From assembly GCA_035347995.1 (NCBI GenBank), contig DAOPQD010000108.1, forward strand, positions 1-9,908: a DNA stretch of 9,908 nt, written 5' to 3'. This DNA comes from JAAZNO01 sp012798275 (GTDB lineage: Bacteria; Chloroflexota; Anaerolineae; B4-G1; SLSP01). The translations under genes were made by a program, and so were the position numbers. Positions 6,247 through 9,908 of this stretch are shown piece after piece (positions within the stretch are counted from its first letter, which is position 1; each line of letters opens with the position of its first letter). The notes beneath the pieces are model-generated. The model was not told where the DNA came from and did no database searches. It was given only the letters and a program-made list of their open reading frames with translations.

Positions 6247-7140
6247 TTAGCCTTTCAATCCGGTAGTGGCGACGCTTTCGACCACGTAACGTTGCAGGAA
6301 AGCGTAGAGGAGCAGCACCGGCAACGCCACAATGACGGCGCCGGCCATCATCAAGCCGTATTCCGAAGTATAGGCTCCCTGCAGCGTGCGCAAGCCCGGT
6401 TGAAGCGTCTGCACCGCGCGATCCTTGAGCACCAGCAACGCCCACAGGAAGTCATTCCAGCTACCCAGGAATTCGATGACGGCGAGGGTCGCCAGGGCAG
6501 GTTTCGCTAGCGGCAACACGATCTGGAAAAAGATCTGGAAGGTGTTGGCGCCGTCAATGGCCGCGGCTTCTTCCAGCTCCTTGGGGATGCTCAGGAAGAA
6601 TTGCCGCATGAAGTACACGCCGAAGACGCTGGCCAGCGCCGGGACAATCGCGCCGCTGAATTTGTTGAGCATCCCCAGGCGGGCGACGGTGACGAAGTTG
6701 GGCACGAGGAACATCACGCCGGGCAGGAAGAGGGTCGCCAGCAGCAGACCGAAGAGCTGCTTCCGGCCGGGGAATTCCAGGCGCGCATAGCCATAGCCGG
6801 CGAGCGAATCGAGCGCCAGTTTGGCGACCGTCGTGAGCGTCGCCACGATCACGCTGTTCCTGAACCACAGGGCGATGGGCGTCGAAGGGTTGTTCAGGAT
6901 TTTGGTGTAATTTTCCAGCGTGATCACTTTGGGAATCCAGTAGATCTCGCGGCTGAACAGTTGCGATTTGAGTTTGAAGGAAGTGGACAGCATCCACAGC
7001 AAGGGGATGATGACGATGAGCGCGATGCAGACCATCAGCGCATACAGCGCCACCCGGCCGACGCTACGTTGCAGGCGATAGCGCGCCTCAGAATGTCGAA
7101 TGGGCTCAGAATGTTGAACGGGCATGGAGGGAGGTGTCAT
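6247..7140 (-). CDS. Sugar ABC transporter permease, MalG/CUT1 type
   Basis: This is a 297-residue integral membrane permease of the CUT1 carbohydrate family, the second of a heterodimeric pair. About six membrane helices are visible, the first near residues 30-52. The cytoplasmic EAA loop that docks the ATPase is clear: EEAAAIDGANTFQIFFQIVLP, residues 190-210 (EAA, G197, LP 209-210). The C-terminus ends in the VESVATTGLKG tail typical of MalG-like subunits. I choose ATG 7140 because GGAG lies 6 nt upstream. A GTG at 7152 would add four residues but includes that ribosome binding site. Residues 7-18 are two copies of a P-x-x-H-S-E unit from an 18-bp tandem duplication. The gene is 15 nt after the first permease. 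Confidence 0.93.
   Translation of the reverse strand: MTPPSMPVQHSEPIRHSEARYRLQRSVGRVALYALMVCIALIVIIPLLWMLSTSFKLKSQLFSREIYWIPKVITLENYTKILNNPSTPIALWFRNSVIVATLTTVAKLALDSLAGYGYARLEFPGRKQLFGLLLATLFLPGVMFLVPNFVTVARLGMLNKFSGAIVPALASVFGVYFMRQFFLSIPKELEEAAAIDGANTFQIFFQIVLPLAKPALATLAVIEFLGSWNDFLWALLVLKDRAVQTLQPGLRTLQGAYTSEYGLMMAGAVIVALPVLLLYAFLQRYVVESVATTGLKG
7087..7122 (-). repeat. 18-bp tandem duplication in the MalG-like gene
   Basis: CTCAGAATGTCGAATGGG (7087-7104) is followed at once by CTCAGAATGTTGAACGGG (7105-7122), with two mismatches. It encodes PVQHSE-PIRHSE in the cytoplasmic N-terminal tail ahead of the first membrane helix, where length changes are likely tolerated. Confidence 0.75.
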
Positions 7141-7155
7141 AGCAGGCTCCACTTT

Positions 7156-8061
7156 CTATTCTTGATGCCGGAAGAGGCGGAAGTTGACGAGGGAGAAAGC
7201 CATCATGATGATGGCGACAATGACAGACATGGCGGCCGCGCTGCCCTGATAGGGGCGCACGAAGCCCTCGGTGAAGATGCGCAGCATCACCGGCTCAGTG
7301 GCGCCGCCGCCGTTGGGCAGGCGGGGATCGCCGCGCGTCATCATCATAGGCTGGCCCAGCAAATTGAAGGAGGCGATGATAGTGGTGATGATAATCAACA
7401 CCAGGACGGGGCGCAGGAGGGGCAGGGTGATGTAGATGAAGCGCTGCCAGGCGTTAGCGCCGTCCACGCGGCCGGCCTCGTACAGGTCGGCGGGGATGTC
7501 TTGCATGGCCGCCAGGAAGATGATCATGTTGTAGCCCATCGTCCACCAGATGGTGGCCACGACGATGGTGATCATGGCGTAGGGCATGGTGGAGAGCCAG
7601 CGCGGGGTGGGCAGGCCCAAGGCGCCGAGGTAGTAGTTGAGCAATCCCCCCTGGCTCTGGAAAATCCACCACCAGATGAGCGAGATCACCGCGCAAGACA
7701 GCACCCAGGGGGCGAAATAGATCGCGCGGAAAGCGTTGGTGCCGGGGAGTTTCGTGTTGAGCAGCGTCGCCAACCCCAGCGGGATGAGAATGAGGAAGGG
7801 CACGCTGGAGACGACGAAGACCAACGTCACCCGCATGGAATTCCAGAACTCGTAGTATTTCACGCTGCCGGGGCGGAAAAGGTCCATGTAATTTTGCAAG
7901 CCCACAAAGGTCGTCGCCTGCGGACGCAGATAGTCGTAGTTGAAGAAACTGATGTACAGGCCGTTGAAGAAGGGGTAGCCGACAAAGACGATGAAGAAAA
8001 TCAGGTGGGGCAAGATGAACAGGTAGGGTACCCCATTGAATTTGCGCTTGCCAGTGACCAT
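7156..8061 (-). CDS. Sugar ABC transporter permease, MalF/CUT1 type
   Basis: This is a 301-residue permease with six likely membrane helices, at about 11-30, 77-100, 112-134, 160-184, 219-235 and 276-296. The EAA loop YEAGRVDGANAWQRFIYITL, running into P214, spans about residues 194-214 (E195, A196, G197, G201, LP 213-214), the coupling site for the nucleotide-binding subunit. No ATPase gene is in the window, which is usual for CUT1 systems that share an MsmX/MalK-like ATPase. The ATG at 8061 is preceded by AGG 5 nt upstream. The longer open frame to 8214 would run into the binding-protein gene through the intergenic hairpin and is rejected. It is 76 nt after the binding-protein stop. Confidence 0.92.
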   Translation of the reverse strand: MVTGKRKFNGVPYLFILPHLIFFIVFVGYPFFNGLYISFFNYDYLRPQATTFVGLQNYMDLFRPGSVKYYEFWNSMRVTLVFVVSSVPFLILIPLGLATLLNTKLPGTNAFRAIYFAPWVLSCAVISLIWWWIFQSQGGLLNYYLGALGLPTPRWLSTMPYAMITIVVATIWWTMGYNMIIFLAAMQDIPADLYEAGRVDGANAWQRFIYITLPLLRPVLVLIIITTIIASFNLLGQPMMMTRGDPRLPNGGGATEPVMLRIFTEGFVRPYQGSAAAMSVIVAIIMMAFSLVNFRLFRHQE

Positions 8062-8088
8062 AGAGACCTGCCTTTCGTAACCCTTGAG

Positions 8089-8121
8089 GGTGTTGCTGCG
8101 ACGTGACGTCGCAGCAACACC
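8089..8121 (-). promoter_or_regulatory. Perfect 16-bp inverted repeat between binding protein and permease genes
   Basis: GGTGTTGCTGCGACGT (8089-8104), a single central G (8105) and its exact reverse complement (8106-8121) form a 33-bp palindrome; the practical RNA hairpin has a stem of about 14 bp. No U-run follows on the minus strand, so it is more likely an mRNA-stability or partial-attenuation element than a full terminator. In malE-malF-type operons, such hairpins keep the binding protein in excess over the permeases. Confidence 0.8.
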
Positions 8122-8137
8122 AGGAAGGCCTTTTCTG

Positions 8138-9433
8138 CTAAGGGGTTTGAGGGGCCGCGCCGTAGGTAGTGCGGTTTTGCGCCAGAATTTCGTTGGCGCG
8201 TTGCGCCGCGTCATCGAGCGCGCCCTTGATGTCGGAAGTCGTGCCGTTCATCACCGCGCCGACGGCCTCGCCCAGGGGCCCGAACGCATCGGTGATGCCA
8301 GGAACGGAAGGTGGGAAGAAGGCGTATTCGACCGAAGGAGCGATCGAGGCCTGCGGCTCGATGGCCTTGAACTCAGCGCTCGCGCGCACCGACGCAGCGG
8401 CGGGAATCTGTCCGCCCTTCGCCCAGGTCACGGAGTTTTCCACCAAGTATTTGATGAAGACGGCAGCGGCCTGATCCTTGCAGGGGTCCACCGTCTTATG
8501 GACGGGGAGAGTGAGCTGATGCGAGCCAGCCCACACCGCCATCTGCGGTCCAATCTGCGGGACGGCAGTCGCCCGCCCGTCGAACTCGACGCCGTCGCCG
8601 GTGATGTTGGCGATTTGCCAGATACCGTTCCAGACCATGGCGACGGTGCCGGTCTTGAAGGCGTTCAGTTCAGCGTCTACTTCCAGATTGGGCTCGGAAT
8701 ACCTGGCCTGCATGTCTTTCATCCACTGCAGCGCCTTGACGCCGGCCTCGCTGTTCCAGGTCGCCTCGGTGCCGTCGGCGTTGAATTCGGTGCCGCCGAA
8801 CTGGTGCAGCATCTGCTGGAAGATCTGCTGGACGGGGAAGCCGCCGGTGATGTCGAAGCCCTGAAGTCCGTTGCCGGTCAGCGCGGCGGCGATGGCCTCG
8901 AACTCCTCGGCGTTCGTGGGCGGATTCTCAAAGCCGGCGCTCTTGAGCAGGTCGGCGTTGTAGAACATCGTCATGGGGTGAATATCAAGCGGGATGGAAT
9001 AGCGGTGGCCGGCGACCTCGCCGGCGTTCCACACCCCGACAGGATAGTCGCTGGCACTGATGCCCATCTCAGCGACCAGCGCGTCCATCGGTCGCAGGAC
9101 GTTGCGGAATGCCTGGGTAGGGACCTGATCCGCGTGGACGATGGCCACATCCGGCAGGGTATCGGCAGCGGCCGCGGTGGTCAGCTGCGTGTAATACTCC
9201 CCCTGGCTGGTCATGGTGACTTTGATGTCGGGGTGTGAGGCATTGAAGGCGTCCACCATCTGTCCCATGAAAGGGCCATCGGGCCCGGTGAAGGGGTTCC
9301 AGTACTGCAGCTCGACGGCGCCGCAGGCATTACCTGTCGCTTCGCTGGTTGGCGTGGCGGCGCCGCCACAAGCGGAGAGGAGCAGGCTGACAACCAACAA
9401 CAGAGCGCATACAGTCCACAAACGCGATTTCAT
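8138..9433 (-). CDS. Sugar-binding lipoprotein of a CUT1 ABC transporter
   Basis: This is a 431-residue extracytoplasmic solute-binding protein of family 1 (MalE-like). It has a basic N-terminus, a hydrophobic stretch and the lipobox LSAC with C22, then a Gly/Ala/Thr/Pro linker (GGAATPTSEATG). The mature part opens with ELQYWNPFTGPDG and has the hallmark FNASHPDIKV segment (about 63-72), PDVAIVHADQ, and AVMNGTTSDIKGALDDAAQR near the C-terminus. It would capture oligosaccharide outside the cell and deliver it to the two permeases. ATG 9433 is chosen because GAGGAGG lies 6 nt upstream. An in-frame ATG at 9589 has no ribosome binding site and would bury the lipoprotein signal. This is the first gene of the operon. 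The ligand is not deducible. Confidence 0.93.
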   Translation of the reverse strand: MKSRLWTVCALLLVVSLLLSACGGAATPTSEATGNACGAVELQYWNPFTGPDGPFMGQMVDAFNASHPDIKVTMTSQGEYYTQLTTAAAADTLPDVAIVHADQVPTQAFRNVLRPMDALVAEMGISASDYPVGVWNAGEVAGHRYSIPLDIHPMTMFYNADLLKSAGFENPPTNAEEFEAIAAALTGNGLQGFDITGGFPVQQIFQQMLHQFGGTEFNADGTEATWNSEAGVKALQWMKDMQARYSEPNLEVDAELNAFKTGTVAMVWNGIWQIANITGDGVEFDGRATAVPQIGPQMAVWAGSHQLTLPVHKTVDPCKDQAAAVFIKYLVENSVTWAKGGQIPAAASVRASAEFKAIEPQASIAPSVEYAFFPPSVPGITDAFGPLGEAVGAVMNGTTSDIKGALDDAAQRANEILAQNRTTYGAAPQTP

Positions 9434-9670
9434 GATTTCCTCCTCGATTTTGAAACGGACTACTGGATCGAACAACACTGGATGGGCAAGGTGGCTGATG
9501 GGTCTTGAGCTGGGCACCTCCTGTAACGTGAAGTCGGATACGGGTCCACGTCGCGCCGTTGTGATTTGCGACATATAAATACGTTTCATTTAAGAAAACC
9601 GCTGCGTAATCCGCAGAAAAGGAGGAAAATCCCCACCGTCAGAGCGTTTGGTTCAGAAATTAACGTTATA
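9434..9670 (-). other. Long (about 235 nt) 5' leader of the sugar operon
   Basis: The interval between the predicted transcription start near 9670 and the binding-protein ATG holds no supported gene. It contains a small CTGCG/CGCAG hairpin (9602-9616) and an AGGAGG-like motif near 9520 with no start at a usable distance. The length leaves room for post-transcriptional control, but no known riboswitch was recognised. Confidence 0.4.
9661..9668. promoter_or_regulatory. Candidate operator TAACGTTA at the operon start site
   Basis: An 8-bp perfect palindrome with the central AACGTT typical of LacI-family half-site junctions overlaps the expected +1 of the operon. The outer arms are not symmetrical and no regulator gene is in the window, so this is tentative. 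Confidence 0.25.
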
Positions 9671-9676
9671 TAGTAT

Positions 9677-9705
9677 ATATTACAGCATGTTATGGGATTT
9701 GTCAA
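9677..9705 (-). promoter_or_regulatory. Sigma70-type promoter of the sugar operon
   Basis: On the minus strand TTGACA (9705-9700), a 17-nt spacer and TAATAT (9682-9677, 4 of 6) form a good housekeeping promoter. Transcription would start near 9670 and read through all six operon genes. Confidence 0.65.
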
Positions 9706-9753
9706 GAGGGTACGGCAGGAAAAAAGGCAATTTCTCCGAAAAGAGGGGCATAT

Positions 9754-9782
9754 TTGACAGGCTTCCGGCAATGCAGTATATT
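9754..9782 (+). promoter_or_regulatory. Divergent sigma70-type promoter
   Basis: TTGACA (9754-9759), 17 nt, then TATATT (9777-9782, 5 of 6) faces right. Its -35 is 48 bp from the -35 of the sugar-operon promoter. Transcription from about 9789 enters the structured stretch at the window end. Confidence 0.6.
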
Positions 9783-9805
9783 GATATGAAACATAACGGC
9801 ATGGA

Positions 9806-9908
9806 GTGCACCCTGCGCCAGCCTGGGAACGTGAGCTGTGAATCGTGAGTTCACCGGTGCGGCTGGGGATGGAATCCCCGGCCTGACAGGAGCCAGGCGC
9901 GCTGAAGC
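9806..9908 (+). ncRNA. Highly structured RNA candidate of unknown class (runs off the window)
   Basis: Three nested or adjacent stems can be drawn. The closing stem pairs GCGC+GCCTGG (9815-9818, 9821-9826) with CCAGGC+GCGC (9893-9902). Inside are GTGAA/TTCAC (9838-9842 with 9850-9854, 7-nt loop) and a 10-bp GC-rich hairpin (9861-9870 with 9874-9883, one G-U). The shape is a three-way junction downstream of a good promoter. It could be a 5' leader or riboswitch of a gene beyond the window, or the 5' part of a group II intron (GTGCACC at 9806 vaguely recalls the GUGYG start). It does not match tRNA, SRP RNA, tmRNA or the common riboswitch consensus sequences I know. Confidence 0.4.

Noticed and set aside
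5209..6510. 433-codon plus-strand open frame opposite GH43 and permease genes
   Set aside because: It spans two well-supported minus-strand genes, has no recognisable motif and is compositionally antisense-like.
6601..8106. 501-codon plus-strand open frame rich in His, Asp, Glu and Gln
   Set aside because: The composition is the mirror of hydrophobic membrane-helix codons on the minus strand, a known artefact opposite permease genes.
8062..8214. N-terminal extension of the first permease to 8214
   Set aside because: It would overlap the binding-protein gene and read through the intergenic palindrome, giving a basic non-conserved tail.
8084..9238. 384-codon plus-strand open frame opposite the binding protein
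   Set aside because: No domain or start signal; the minus-strand lipoprotein explains the region.
9434..9589. N-terminal extension of the binding protein to ATG 9589
   Set aside because: It would bury the lipoprotein signal and lacks a ribosome binding site, whereas ATG 9433 has GAGGAGG at ideal distance.
9586..9848. Two short open frames on opposite strands in the promoter region
   Set aside because: They overlap the two divergent promoters, lack ribosome binding sites and show no protein-like pattern.
1..9908. CRISPR array, tRNA or rRNA genes
   Set aside because: No regularly spaced repeats and no cloverleaf or rRNA-like conserved stretches were seen.

Overview
The window most resembles a piece of a GC-rich Chloroflexota genome of the Anaerolineae type. 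This is inferred from the solute-binding lipoprotein (LSAC lipobox followed by a Thr/Pro/Ser-rich linker), the binding protein-permease-permease-glycosidase layout without an ATPase gene, and short heptamer and 18-bp tandem repeats that have become N-terminal codons. No phylogenetic marker is present, so the assignment is moderate at best.

Right and centre (9433 down to 1483, minus strand): one long carbohydrate-use operon. Its order is a sugar-binding lipoprotein (9433-8138), two CUT1-type ABC permeases (8061-7156 and 7140-6247), a secreted GH43 lipoprotein (6246-5224), a second GH43 without a signal peptide (5174-4275) and a large cytoplasmic GH2 enzyme (4176-1483). A good sigma70-type promoter (TTGACA, 17 nt, TAATAT) lies at 9705-9677. 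A perfect 16-bp inverted repeat sits between the binding-protein and permease genes, where expression of the first gene is often uncoupled from the rest. The surface GH43 probably trims a plant polysaccharide or oligosaccharide. The transporter would import the product, using an ATPase encoded elsewhere, and the cytoplasmic GH43 and GH2 would finish it. An arabinose-, xylose- or galactose-containing substrate fits but is not proven.

Far right (9750-9908): a divergent plus-strand promoter (TTGACA, 17 nt, TATATT) leads into a strongly structured RNA-like stretch that runs to the window edge. It has a closing stem and two internal hairpins, and I could not assign it to a class. A 5' leader or riboswitch, or the 5' end of a group II intron, are the options.

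Left (1-1482): a visibly more AT-rich accessory patch. A plus-strand promoter drives a gene for a secreted peptide with ten cysteines, including two CX3CX3C triplets. That gene has an ATA in the start position and a frameshift in its proline-rich linker. It is followed by a strong terminator hairpin embedded in an odd repeat pair, and then by a small three-helix membrane protein. The pairing resembles a toxin or bacteriocin with its immunity protein, possibly decaying. Beyond it lie a decayed transposase N-terminus (1045-1180) and, abutting it on the other strand, the C-terminal remnant of an unknown gene (1317-1180). These mark a recombination scar between the accessory patch and the operon.
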